Source of the DNA: Adenophora triphylla var. japonica | Taxonomy: Eukaryota; Streptophyta; Magnoliopsida; Asterales; Campanulaceae | Direction of reading: 5' to 3' | Assembly (NCBI GenBank): GCA_022495995.1 | Contig: JAFEMH010001482.1 | Span: 403,550 to 467,549 of the forward strand | DNA length: 64,000 nt | Shown: in pieces, positions 12,119 to 22,103 of the stretch | Numbering within the stretch: position 1 is the stretch's first letter | Layout: each line of letters starts with the position of its first letter | Program-made: the position numbers and the translations under genes | Notes under the pieces: generated by a model | Seen by the model: the letters and a program-made list of their open reading frames with translations, nothing else | Database searches by the model: none | Told to the model about the DNA's origin: nothing

Positions 12119-12960
12119 TTAGATTATTTTCTTGAGGGCCCAACAGCCATCAGTGGTGTGCTCGTTGTCCTTGTGGAAATCACAGTATTTGGAAGTGTCA
12201 CGAGGGTACTTTGGTTTTTCACTCAACGGACGAGGAGGTGGAAGATTTACTAACTGCATGATTTCTGAGATGGGCTTGGTCAGAGGGGTGAACACTTCAG
12301 GTTTCTCTGTGCATCTTGTTCTATTCTTCCCCTTGGATCCCTTGCCATTCCCTTTATCATTCTGGCGAGTGCCCGTCGCCTCTGGTTCCTCCTTGTCGGA
12401 TCCCCTTTTCTTGCTCTTGTCCTCAGCCATTGCAATGGCGTATGCCACTTGGTATAATTCGGATTTGGACTTAGGTTCTCGGGCGGAGAGTTCGTATATG
12501 AGGGGACCCGATTTCAATCTAGAGTTGAAACAAACAATGACCTCTCTGTCGGTGAGGCTCTCTTCGACCTGGTCTGCCATTTTTCGGAACCGGTTATAGT
12601 AACTGAGGGTGGTCTCTCCCTTTCCTTGCTCGATATTGGCAAGGTCAGTCAATCTCATCTTTCTCCTTCCAGCCATGGCAAAGTGGTTCAGAAACATTCT
12701 CCTCATACCTCTCCAGCTATCGATGCAACCTCTTTTCAGTTCACGGAACCAGGTCAAGGCAGTTTCGGAGAAGGTGCTCGCGAAAGCTTTACAAAGCATG
12801 TCATCAGCTACGGTGAGGAGGTTCATGGTTTGTTCAAAACTTTGCACATGGTCCTTTCCGTCGGTGGTTCCATTATATTTTTCAAAATTTGGAACCTTAA
12901 AGTGAGGATTAGGTGGTGCTGCTGTTATCCTCAGGGAGAACGGACGAGTTGCCTAGTCTA
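12119..12960 (-). pseudogene. Element A gag core and zinc knuckle
   Basis: The capsid-type domain (Retrotrans_gag family) shows ASTFSETALTWFRELKRG, FLNHFAMAGRRKMRLTDLAN and VEESLTDREVIVCFNSRL. Near the C-terminus is a knuckle of form C-x2-H-x4-H-x4-C (YCDFHKDNEHTTDGC). The frame is open for 242 codons; an in-frame stop at about 12957 cuts it off from the upstream part and another at 12119 from the protease frame. The protein normally forms the virus-like particle that packages element RNA. Confidence 0.87.
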
Positions 12961-13066
12961 AGTCATCATCATCAAATTTCTTTCCCATCTCCATGTCATC
13001 AAGCCTTTGTTTCAACAGTTCCCATTGCTTTGTTTCCACTCCTTTATCGCTGCTAGAGCGGGTACT

Positions 13067-13959
13067 TCATTGGGAACTACGGGTTGATTTATCCTTGGGA
13101 CGACCATTCACCCTACTGTGTTCCGCATCGTGTCTGTGACTGTCCCGTTTGGAGGGTGCCCTATCACGCCTTGGTTCCAAGTCTTGGCCACCAAGTATCA
13201 TTTTATATGGTTCCGGGGTCCTCGGTCTTGCAAATTCACGAGCACGATGATGGGGAGAATCTGGGCGAGGTCGACGTGGTCGAGGAGAATCAGGACGAGA
13301 TCGACGAGGATGAGGTGATCCGGGACGACGGGGAGCCATGACGAGACGAGGTGGTGACATTCGCCTATTCAGACTGAGCCTTGTTCTTAGGTCCCGTGAG
13401 TTCACTCCTCTTCCCTGGGTGTTAAGTGGCTTCTCAGGTCAACCACCTGATCCTTCTTCTTACTGTCATGCCGAGGACGAGTAGGTTCTCGGAGGGCTTG
13501 CTTTGATGGTAAGGCAGGATCGAGGGGAGGAGCTCGTCGCTCACCTTGCTCCCTTCCAAGAGGGTTGCCCATAGATAGCAGCATAAATTCAGCCATGGAA
13601 TGGTCTGGGTCCAATTGCAATAGAGCAGCCTGTGTCTCATACATCCTTTGCAATGTCTCCATTTGTTTATGTAGCAAAGAGCGTCGGTCAGTGGGTTGAG
13701 TTCCTCCGGCTTGACCGGCGTCGGCATTCTTTGTCTTCTTCCTTCCCACTTGCTTCCCACGAGGACGAGTAGGATGAGGAAGCTCAGCACCCTCTCCCTC
13801 GGCATTCGCCTGACCCTTGGAACGCAGAGTCATGGCGAGGGGTGGAGGGCCGTCTGGCTGAGGTAGAGGAGGAGGAGGAGGTAGCTCCTCGGCACCTGTG
13901 TTAACCCCATTCACTTGGGTTTGGTCCTCAGCAGTTACACTTGTAAATTGTCCGTCCAT
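13067..13959 (-). pseudogene. Element A gag N-terminal region, frameshifted
   Basis: The likely gag start is the ATG at 13959 (MDGQFTSVTAED), about 340 bp from the primer-binding site. The first 185 codons are Pro-rich (ELPPPPPLPQPDGPP) and then basic. The frame ends at 13402 and resumes in another frame at 13405-13067 with an Arg/Pro/Ser-rich RNA-binding-like stretch. No catalytic motif is expected here. Confidence 0.7.
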
Positions 13960-14294
13960 TGCGAATCAATCAGCAAATTACCAATTAAGCGAATTTCCCA
14001 AAAAATCACGATTTCCAACCAAATTCAGAGCCGAATTTGATGCAAAACTAAGAAACCGCAATTTTGCAACTTTGACAACGCGCAATTTTCCGGCCAAAAT
14101 TGGGACAAAATTTCAACGCTAAAATGATTTCCAATGAAATCTGAGCAAACTCCGGCTGAAATTTGCAGATTCCGGCGGTTCAAGAACAGAGCCCAAACGG
14201 AACAAGAATTTCTGTTCAAATCTAGCAGATTTCCGGTAAATAAACTGGCTTCAGCGAGCTTTTTCTAGGCCAAACAAAGGGTGTTTGAATCGAT

Positions 14295-14312
14295 TTCCCG
14301 TCAATGGAACCA
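14295..14312 (-). promoter_or_regulatory. Element A primer-binding site
   Basis: On the minus strand TGGTTCCATTGACGGGAA starts 2 nt after the right LTR. Element C has TGGTTCCATTGCCGGAAA at the same place. The sequence looks like a diverged form of the TGGCGCCGTTGCC type used by Athila/Tat relatives, but I cannot assign the tRNA. Confidence 0.65.
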
Positions 14313-14314
14313 AT

Positions 14315-15081
14315 TGATGATGCCAAAATCGTCAAATCAGCCCAAATCCAAGCGTTCGGATGCTCCGGAGATTGCAAGGCCTGAAAATAAGAGAAAACAC
14401 GTAAACTAAGCCGGGGCGGATCCGGCTAAAGGCCCTCCGGCATGAGAGTAAGTTCACGGTTTGTATGTAAGAAACTAAATTGACAGAGTTTCTGTATTGT
14501 AAAAAGTAACGTACCAAATAATGAGCCATAGGGCTTGTATTTATAGGGATGGATTGGTAGAATCCATGTTGGAGTGAACTTGTAAAGAGATAAGACATAA
14601 TCCTAAGAGAATTATATCTTTTAAGGAGTCATTGTTTGACTTGAATTGATGTTGATAATTGTAATCCTGATTGGATCATGACTGTAGAATCCTTGTTTGA
14701 GAAGGACTATGTAATCTGCTAGCCGGAACGTTGAGGAGCAAGAATGTTTTATCTCGGCATTTGTATATAAGCCGAGGTGCATGATTTTGCCTCCTCGTCA
14801 TTTTATGATTGGCCGGTCATGTGAATATGCCGGGGTGAATGATTCTGTCTCCTCGGCACTTGAGTATATGCCGAGGTAAGAACTTTTCTCTCCTCGTCAC
14901 TCTGTGATATCTCGGAGTACGATGGTCCAAGTATGAAGATATAAGGCCGAGATCGATGCTCCTCGCCATACGAGGGAGGTGTTCCTCGGCCCTAACACTT
15001 GTGGATTGGATTATGTTTATGGCCCATTCCATTTGGGCCCAACTCGAGCAAGCCCATGTTCGTATCTCGATTTATACAGTT

Positions 15082-15083
<2 letters not shown>
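14315..15083 (-). repeat. Element A right LTR (5' LTR)
   Basis: 769 bp, TGATGATGCC..CAGTTCA on the plus strand, matching 2618-3386. As the upstream LTR of a minus-strand element it holds the promoter. It ends exactly where the second AT tract begins. Confidence 0.93.
14538..14545 (-). promoter_or_regulatory. TATA box in the element A 5' LTR
   Basis: TATAAATA on the minus strand (TATTTATA on the plus strand). The same octamer is at 2841-2848 in the other LTR. Transcription would start a few tens of bases to the left and run leftward into gag. Confidence 0.65.
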
Positions 15084-15139
<56 letters not shown>

Positions 15140-15164
15140 GTATATATATATATATATGTATATA

Positions 15165-15237
<73 letters not shown>

Positions 15238-15300
15238 GTATATATATGTATATGTATATATGTATATATGTATATATGTATATATATGTATATATGTATA
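15084..15300. repeat. (AT)n / (GTATAT)n microsatellite, right of element A
   Basis: About 215 bp of AT dinucleotides with interspersed GTATAT units. Open frames made only of Ile/Tyr repeats through this tract are artefacts. Compared with the pure left tract it is interrupted by G, which suggests separate slippage history after the insertion. Confidence 0.93.
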
Positions 15301-15420
15301 TGTGCTAGTTTTGATATTTGAATAAGCCCATGTTCGTATCTCGGTTTATACCGTTGCATCTCATTTCATGCATTTCATAATATTTGTTAGTCTTATGTGC
15401 TAGTTTTGATATTTGAATAA
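15301..15420. repeat. Direct repeat enclosing a short element A LTR-end fragment
   Basis: The 25-bp phrase starting tgtgctagttttgat occurs at 15301-15325 and again at 15396-15420. Between the copies, 15326-15349 matches the last bases of the element A LTR (gcccatgttcgtatctcgg..tatac). It looks like a repair or slippage scar that copied an LTR end. Confidence 0.75.
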
Positions 15421-17485
15421 CTTAATTGGCATTTTAAGTATGTTAATAAAATTAACTTTAATTATTTAATGTCTAATGGAAACAAATAGGAAATTTTGTA
15501 GTAAATTTATAATATTGGAAAATTTAAATGAAAGCTTATAAAAGGTTGAGGTGCTAATGTGTAAAGGTTGGAACTTAAGAAATCTAATTTGATCAATTCA
15601 ATACTAGGAGGAGCTTAAGTGGAAATTGAGTTAATGTATATCTTCCTTGTATGAAACTTCGTGAAGAAAACCCAAAGCACCACCCATATTTCTTCTTCTT
15701 TGTTCCAAGAAAATCCTTCAACCTAGGTTTTCACTCATAAATCCATTTCTTGTCCGTTTGGCGATCCGTCTGCGTCTAAATGTTGAGGAAGCCGAGGGGA
15801 TCATTTTTATCCGAATAAAGTTTTCTCACTTTCGTATTATTTTTGGTAAGTTATTATGTTCTTCCTTCAATCCTTGATTAATTAATGTTTAAAGTTGATA
15901 TTGTTGTTAGATAATTGTTGCATGTCAATTTTGGACATTTTACTTAGGTTTAGAATTGATTAAATTGGCTTTTGGATGAGTTGCATGATGAGGGTATGGT
16001 GGTACTAGCTTAGGGTGAAAGAATTGAAGTATAAATGTTGAACGATATTTTGGAGCATTTTTTTCTTTGAGTTTAGAATGGAAGGAAATGGTTTGGTATG
16101 GGTTGAAATGGGTTGGGATGTATTGTACTGATGTATTGGTTGGTATTTCTGGTTTGAGGAACAAGGTTTAGGAGTATATGTATTTTTCTTGGCTGTGCTG
16201 ATGTTTCAAAAAACCAAGTTCTGATGTTCTGCTGATGAGCACGACTCGTGCCCTATGTCACGAGTCGTCCCCTTCGTTGTCAGTCGTGGAAATGAGTCAT
16301 GTAAACACTTGGACTCGTGCTGCTTTGTGTAGCAGACTCATGTTGTCTGGCACGAGTCATGCCCTGCCTAAACCAGTCGTGACACTAGTCATGACAATTT
16401 TTGTACTCGTGCTAAATTGGGGCACGAGTCATGCTGTAGGGCGCGAGTCGTGCCCTGCCCTGTTTTGCTGAATCAATTTTCAAGCCATTTATCCCTAACT
16501 ACCTAAACTATTATTGAACCAATTGAACACTCTAATCATAGTACAACATATGAACTATCAGATGATGTCTTAAATTGTCCAAAAGAGTATTAGGAAGGTG
16601 ATTAAATCTTGTCTTGAAAATGGTTGGAAAGCAATGTGGAACTTAACCAAAGTTGAATAAAACTTGGTGAAATGATCTTAAACCTTTTAGTGGGGTTAAG
16701 CAATGTTGTATGTAAATATGTAAGGCTTGATTGTGATATATTATGCCAATGCTTGGTTGCACTATTGTGATGGTTTGAACATGAGTAATATTACCATGTT
16801 GTTGGATTGATATCCCGAGTGTGGATTTATTTTCAAGTATCGGTTTATGTTCTTGTATGTGTTTATCAGCTGATGTTTAGGGGTATAATGGAATTCGATC
16901 AATTATGGAAAATGTTCTATGAGTTGATCGAATTACATTATACATGTAAGTGTCCCCTTCTGTGGCCACAGTTGGGGTGATAGCTTCTGTACTAAGCCAA
17001 AAGCATTTACAGATAGCGAGTAATCTTATATGGTTCTCTGAAACATGAGTCTTATAAGATGTGAATATGCCTAAGCAGTTCATAAAAGAGAGGAGTTATT
17101 ACTCCCACATTGTACGATATATTGTTCAGACGGAAAAGGTAAACTGAGGTAACGTAATGTGTTTACCGCTTTAAACAAGGTGTTGTGTGTAACCATGTTA
17201 TGTGTTGCATCTTATATGGCATCTAGTTGCATCATAATAGCTTGCTGAGATTTATTCTTACCCCTTCTCCCTTTTACTATTTCATATCGCGCTGAGACAG
17301 GTGGCTCAAACCAGTGAGGCTGGGGGAGGAGTTTGGACGACTTTCTTATGGGATTTGTCAGGGTACGTGTATAGTTGGATTGCGGTTGGGAGTATCATTT
17401 GGATACTACTCTTTTGGGGAAAACTTGTGTATAGTTTTGATTTTGTAAAACTTTATGTTGTGTCTATGTTGTAACTAAAACAGAT
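15421..17485. other. Gene-free flank, possibly an old chromovirus (Tekay/Del-type) LTR
   Basis: No coding region is supported. The stretch from about 17230 (gctgagatttattcttacccc, then a short linker and an AT-rich tail) resembles the R-U5 part of Tekay/Del LTRs from memory, and 16235-16460 contains a palindrome cluster listed separately. Element E is inserted at its right edge. The family call is weak; a second LTR or coding domain is not in view. Confidence 0.3.
16235..16460. repeat. Cluster of CACGAGTCGTG-like near-palindromes
   Basis: About a dozen spaced copies of CACGAGTCGTG, GACTCGTGCC, AGTCATG and variants lie in 225 bp, in both orientations. The core CACGA-nTCGTG reads nearly the same on both strands. 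Spacing is irregular, so this is not a simple satellite. Confidence 0.7.
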
Positions 17486-17885
17486 TGTGGGTTTCTGAAA
17501 TTACCCGGATCGCGCGCGGGGGAACGCGGCGAGCGGCATTTCGCGGACTTGGGACCTCGCCTGGAAAATGAAAGGGAGAGTCGCCACGCCGTTTTGTATT
17601 ATGAGCCCAAACTTTGAAAATGGCTGGTTTTTTGGTAAAAGGGTGTCGTTTTGATTGGTAGCCAAAACTTGGAAAAGGCTTTGAAAATGTGACGTTTTGA
17701 TTGGTAGCCAAAACTTGAAAAAAGGCTTTAAAAAATGGAACGTTTTGATTGGTAGCCAAAACTTGAAAAAAAGGCTTTTAGGACCAGAGATTGTTAGGTT
17801 CGGAGGTCACGTTACGTTTCGGGAAGAGTATGTTGAGATCACCCGAAATGCCTCGTATGACGAGTCTTTCTACCTTTCTCGAAAT

Positions 17886-17906
17886 TGTGTGTGTGTGTGT
17901 GTGTGT
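17886..17906. repeat. (GT)n microsatellite in the element E LTR
   Basis: About ten GT units. Both LTRs of element D have a GT repeat at the equivalent position (33025 and 62364), so it is an inherited LTR feature. Confidence 0.9.
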
Positions 17907-19050
17907 TGCATTTTGAAAAGGAGCTTGAATGACAAGCTTTAATCTTGGTTTGAATGACAAACGTTGATTTGTGGTAAAAAGCGAGCGTTTGAATGACAAA
18001 CGTCGGTTTTATGAGTTTGAAAAGAGGGTTCGAATGACGAACTGAAATCTTTAGTTTGAATGTCAAACGTTGATTTTAATGAAGAGAGCGTTTGAATGTC
18101 AAACGTCGAGTTTTTGCGTTGTTTTGAAAACGAGTTCGAGTGACGAACTTAAATCTTTAGTTTGAATGTCAAACGTTGATTTTAGTGAAACGAGCATTTG
18201 AATGTCAAATGTGGGGTTTTTGCGTCGGAAATGAGTGTTTGAATGTCAAACGTCGATTTTGCGTTGTTTTGAAAAGGAGTTTGAATGACGAACTCCGGTT
18301 TTGAACCGGGCATTACATTGTTACCAATTTCATGAAAAAGGCAATAAATGATATGCGATGTGACTCGGACTTTTATAAGTAAATACTATCACAAGCCAAA
18401 CGGCTCGGACTTGTAAATGACAGTATTTAAAAGTGCGGTATCAACGGAATCGAACGATTCGGATAGTAAAGATGCGATCGACGAGCCAAACGACTCAGAT
18501 TTGTAAAGTTCTGTAAAGTAAATAACAATATCAATGGATCAAATGATCTGGACTTTGTAAATGACGATCACGAACCAAACGGTTAGGACGGTAAAGAACG
18601 AATCAACGGATCAAACGATCCGGACTGTAAATGACACAAACGGTAAAAAGGGGACTGGAACGCCGTTTTAACCCGAAATTACTTCTCTTACGGGAGAGAA
18701 GTTGATTAGGGGGTAAAATGTATCGAGCCCCGTAGATGGGGTTACGTCTACATTTTGATAGTTTTGGTCGGATTGAAATTGGCATTTTACGCGTAAATCG
18801 AAGCAAAATGAAGTTTTAGAGAGAGAGTGTGTTACCTATGGATAGGGATTGACTCTTTGGCCCGAAAAGACGTATATGGGATACGGTTTGGTGTTTATAA
18901 GGTGTTTCGAAGGTGTTTGGCTCGTGTTTGGTCAGAAAATGGGATTTTCACGCAAATCGAGACGAAACGGGCTCGGGAGGGGGTAGAACTGCTTTGAACT
19001 GTGGGGAAGGGTAATGTTTTTCTCCTTTTTTTACAAAATGACAGTCCTTG

Positions 19051-19058
19051 TATTTATA
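19051..19058 (-). promoter_or_regulatory. TATA box in the element E LTR
   Basis: TATAAATA on the minus strand (TATTTATA on the plus strand), in the same relative place as in the other LTRs. This is the 3' LTR, so the promoter copy driving E would be off the window. Confidence 0.55.
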
Positions 19059-19585
19059 GGGGTGAAATTGTAAAACAGGCCTGACGGCCTAAGGCTCAAT
19101 TTGGGGGGTTTTTGGGTATTTTGGAAATTGTAGGGACTTGATGAGAATTCTGGTTCTTCAAGTAAAACAGGTCGGACGGTCTAACTCTCAGTTTCAGGGG
19201 CATTTTGGTCTTTTCACCCTTGAATTTTATTGATGGGGATGGGGGAGGCCATGCATGCGTGCCATGTATCCTGGTGAGTCACCGAAGCTAGGGTTTTTGT
19301 CTCGTTATTCCCGGTTTTGCCCGTTTTCTAAATAAATGTTCGGAAAATATCCGAAACGCCCCCGAAAAGTCCCAGAAAGTGCGTTTTTCAAGGAAAGTGG
19401 TACTTTTACGTGTGATAATGTGTGTTGAGTACACTTTGGTGTCGGGATGCATGGGGCAGTCCTGGGATGTCTCGTTGATTCGAGAATGGGAAGTTTAACG
19501 GGTTCCGGTTAACCTGGAAAGGGCCAGTTAACGGATTCCGGTTAACTTTTAACGGATTTTGACGATCCGAATTTGGTTACTTACA

Positions 19586-19595
19586 GTAGCCCCTC
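19586..19595 (-). promoter_or_regulatory. Element E polypurine tract
   Basis: GAGGGGCTAC on the minus strand, directly before the LTR. D has the identical decamer at 34550-34559 and B has GAGGGGCTC at 32466. Confidence 0.75.
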
Positions 19596-19597
19596 AG

Positions 19598-19629
19598 CAA
19601 TGTCACTTTCGAAGGAAGTGGGGTCGTTG
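19598..19629 (-). promoter_or_regulatory. Conserved pre-polypurine-tract hairpin, element E copy
   Basis: A 32-nt inverted repeat: outer arms CAACG/CATTG and inner arms CACTT/AAGTG in the sense strand. Elements B and D have 32-nt counterparts at the same distance from their polypurine tracts, with paired base changes between copies. Confidence 0.7.
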
Positions 19630-19714
19630 AAAAAAGATAAGGATCCAAATCGGGGGATGCCTTAATTTAAGAGACCTGAGCGGTCAAATGGCTGGACCCT
19701 TAGCGAGAGGATTC

Positions 19715-19749
19715 CTACGTATCCCGAGCGGGAATCAAGCCGATCGTAG
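19715..19749 (-). promoter_or_regulatory. Conserved CTACG/CGTAG stem-loop, element E copy
   Basis: 35 nt with outer arms CTACG and CGTAG and an inner TCCC/GGGA stem around the conserved word GGCTTGATTCCC in the sense strand. Counterparts are in B (32307) and D (34663 and 35167). Confidence 0.7.
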
Positions 19750-19794
19750 TTCATAGGTACGAGGGTATTTCGTAGGGGCCTTGACCTCTAGGGG

Positions 19795-20185
19795 ACTGAT
19801 TAGGAGGAGTTTGTCCTGGTGGAGACTGATTTGAAGGTGTCTAGACCTGAGTGAGACTATTAGGAGGCATCTGAACCTACGGGAGACTGTTCGGAGGTGA
19901 TCTAACCTGAGTGGAGACTGTTTGGAGGCATCTGAACCTACGCGAAGCTATTCAGAGGCGTTCTAACCTGAGTTAGACTGTTCGGAGGCGTGTGAATCTA
20001 CAGGAAACTATTCGGGGGCGTTCTAACCTGAGTGGAGACTGTTTGGAGGCGTCTGAACCTACAGGAAACTATTTGGAGGTGTTCTAACCTGAGTGAGACT
20101 GTTCGGAGGCGTCTGAATCTACGGGAAACTATTTGGAGGTGTTCTAACCTGAGTGGAGAGTGTTCGGAGGCGTCTGAACCTAAGG
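19795..20185. repeat. Element E 3'-UTR tandem array (about 60-bp units)
   Basis: About six copies of a roughly 60-bp unit made of two similar half-units, one with gttcggaggcgtctgaacct and one with aactattcggaggtgttct. It sits between the conserved stem-loop and the point where B inserted, the same place where D and B hold unrelated arrays. Confidence 0.85.
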
Positions 20186-20461
20186 GGATGGTGTTCGTGC
20201 CATGGGATTGAAATTCGTAAGGCGTTCGTGCCTTGGGTGCTGGGCTATTGAGAACAGCCAGGGTTTGCATGTTGAGGATATGGTGGAGATGGTGGGACTG
20301 GTGTGAGTACCCCGATCCGAACCCATGATTTGGATCCACTTTAATTAAAATTTGGGCTTATATAATTGCTAAAAGGCAATATTTAGTCCAAATATTCCAG
20401 CAGCCCATCAGTCCATTGGGCCTGCCAAGCATTCGGCCCAATATGGCCAAAAGGAGTACGC

Positions 20462-21640
20462 TGTCGTCCGACATAGAAGTCACTAAGGCGGTTTAACTGC
20501 CCTTGTCGTGCGACATAAGACTCCCCATCAGCCTGCCTATAAATACAAGGTATGGCTGATCATTTTAAAGGATCAGGGAGTGAATATTGGGGAGGATACC
20601 AGGAATATAGGGGAAACTCTGTCCAAATAGAGTCTCTCTCTCTCTCTCATACACACACTCACCTCCCTCCTCACACACACACACATTTCAAGGCCAAGAC
20701 CTAAAGAAGCTTCCTTTGTTGGTGTGTAGAAGGGGTAGACACCATACTATTGGTGATCTCACCTTGTGGACTACAATAGGTAGCCACTAAACCCTTCTCC
20801 CTCTTTAAATAAAGTCTTTAATACATTTATAATACATTGCATGCCTACTTGCCTTAATATTATGTAGAAATTGGGATTTTTGCATGATAAAGGTGGTGGA
20901 GAAGTGAATCTTCAATATTCACTTCTCCCCACCTCAGATCTGGACATTTGGTCACCTTAGGATCAATAAAGATCCAATCTTTACGCATTTGCATCGAGTT
21001 AGGAGGTGATGGCTACTTCAAAGTGGCCAAAAACATGTGATCTATCACATTTGGCCACTAAAGCCATGTGATCCTCCCATAATACTCATATATTATTGTT
21101 ATATTACTGTTTACAGTTGTTAAATATGCTTGGTTTGCCTTGAGGAACAAAGGGGAAACAAACGATCGAAGGGCACGAAATGGCCTATCTATGTCGGACG
21201 ACACAGGACTCCATGGAGATCCTGTGTCATACGACATGGAGATCCCAGAAGGCTGTAAAGCCATTCTTGGACTTCAGATCTGTCCAGTTTATTCCCTTTG
21301 CAACTCAGAGCTTTCTTAAGCATTCTCGTGGCTCATAAGCCACTATTTGAGTGCCTACAATCTGTTTGGGTGCGATTTATTGGAGGCGGATCGTCATATG
21401 ACATGGATAACTTCGGATGTTCCATGTCATGTGACATCCGTATCATACAAAGTCTATCGTGACTTTATCCACTCCCCTCAATCCCAAACTGGGCTTAGAC
21501 CTTCAAATAGTGTCTTGAATGAGTTAAATAAAATATCATTCCAGTTCCAGAAATAGCTTGGTCATTGTAAAAGACAATCTGACCAAGAGGTATCATGTCG
21601 TGCGACACCCTCTTCCTAGGAGGTCCTGTGTCGGACGACA
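20462..21640. repeat. Eight dispersed TGTCGnnCGACA palindromes in the B LTR
   Basis: Copies at 20462-20473, 20504-20515, 21192-21203, 21225-21236, 21392-21403 (first base c), 21425-21436, 21596-21607 and 21629-21640. Each reads TGTC(G/A)T(C/G/A)(C/T)GACA or close to it; most are perfect or near-perfect inverted repeats. They come in pairs about 32-42 bp apart. Confidence 0.85.
20538..20545 (+). promoter_or_regulatory. TATA box in the element B 5' LTR
   Basis: TATAAATA on the plus strand about 236 bp into the LTR. The right LTR copy has a one-base change (TATAAATT, near 32709). Two of the eight palindromes described below lie 23-76 bp upstream. Confidence 0.65.
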
Positions 21641-22085
21641 TCCAAGCTCTCTACGGCGGTTGTCTTACCTTCTGCCTTGTTTTTGACAATCATAATATGT
21701 AAAAGGGGTGTGGCCCCCTGTCATGGCTCACAAGTTGTACTCAGCTTTCATATTATCAATGAAAATGTCAAATTTGCATGTTTTACACATCGACACATAT
21801 TGCACACACACTTTGAATGTCCAAAATCGTCCAATGTTGATTGAAAGTCTCGAAAGAGGCGTGTTGGGTGAACTCTCTAGTTCTTCCCAAACACGTAACC
21901 AGACTCCCGGACTCAAAATCTCTCAAAAATAGGTTTTTCAATGTTTTCCTCTAAAAACGGCGTGGCGACTCCCAAAACCGAAGTTTTCAAAACTCATCGT
22001 ATCATTTTCAACACATTAAAAAACTCTTTCAAAAAGGGAGAAGATGATATTACGATACATTTAATTTCGGCGAGCGTACATTCAG

Positions 22086-22103
22086 TGGCGACTCCGCTGG
22101 GGA
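22086..22103 (+). promoter_or_regulatory. Element B primer-binding site (tRNA-Arg type)
   Basis: TGGCGACTCCGCTGGGGA, 5 nt after the LTR. Ogre elements are known to use a tRNA-Arg primer site of this form. Element D has the same 18-mer with one change (62130-62147). Confidence 0.85.

Larger units (their letters stand above)
2618..15083 (-). mobile_element. Element A: Retand-like Tat-lineage Ty3/gypsy LTR retrotransposon
   Basis: A full-length 12.5-kb element on the minus strand. Two 769-bp LTRs, both bounded TG..CA, flank gag, protease, reverse transcriptase, RNase H, a second archaeal-type RNase H and integrase, in that order on the minus strand. A polypurine tract touches the left LTR and a primer-binding site touches the right LTR, both fixing the minus orientation. 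Between integrase and the 3' LTR lies a gene on the plus strand, the antisense ORF typical of some Tat elements. By eye the LTRs differ at about two dozen positions (about 3 percent) with no indels. Gag-pol carries several frameshifts and stops, so the copy is not autonomous. Confidence 0.92.
17486..19585 (-). repeat. Element E left LTR (3' LTR)
   Basis: About 2100 bp, from TGTGGGTTTC to ACTTACA. Boundaries come from comparison with element D (TGTGATGATG..ACTTACA) and from the polypurine tract that follows. The mate is outside the window. Inside are two minisatellite-like stretches: about 17920-18300 (units with ttgaatgtcaaacgttgat) and about 18370-18640 (units with gaaccaaacggctcggact). The five bases cagat at 17481-17485 are the expected target duplication. 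Confidence 0.75.
17486..20301 (-). mobile_element. Element E: Ogre-like LTR retrotransposon, 3' end only in window
   Basis: A 2.1-kb LTR with the same layout as element D's LTR (gagtcgccacgcc near the start, a GT repeat, a reverse TATA box, and an end in ttaca before gtagcccctc) is followed by a polypurine tract, two conserved hairpins and a tandem array. All read as the 3' end of a minus-strand element. At 20301 the sequence is interrupted by element B. The rest of E, with its coding region, should lie beyond the right end of the window. No coding part is visible here. Confidence 0.8.
20302..22080 (+). repeat. Element B left LTR (5' LTR)
   Basis: About 1779 bp from TGTGAGTACC to GCGTACA. 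The first 300 bp match the right LTR from 32475 closely, and the segment from about 20650 matches 63892-64000. The primer-binding site follows after 5 nt. Bases 20297-20301 (actgg) are the expected target duplication; its mate lies outside the window. Confidence 0.88.

Noticed and set aside
8255..13341. Several plus-strand frames inside element A's gag-pol
   Set aside because: They are mirror images of the well-supported minus-strand polyprotein and have no motif of their own.
14956..15359. Open frames of about 90-120 codons on both strands
   Set aside because: They consist almost only of Ile/Tyr repeats through the AT/GTATAT microsatellite and have no domain.
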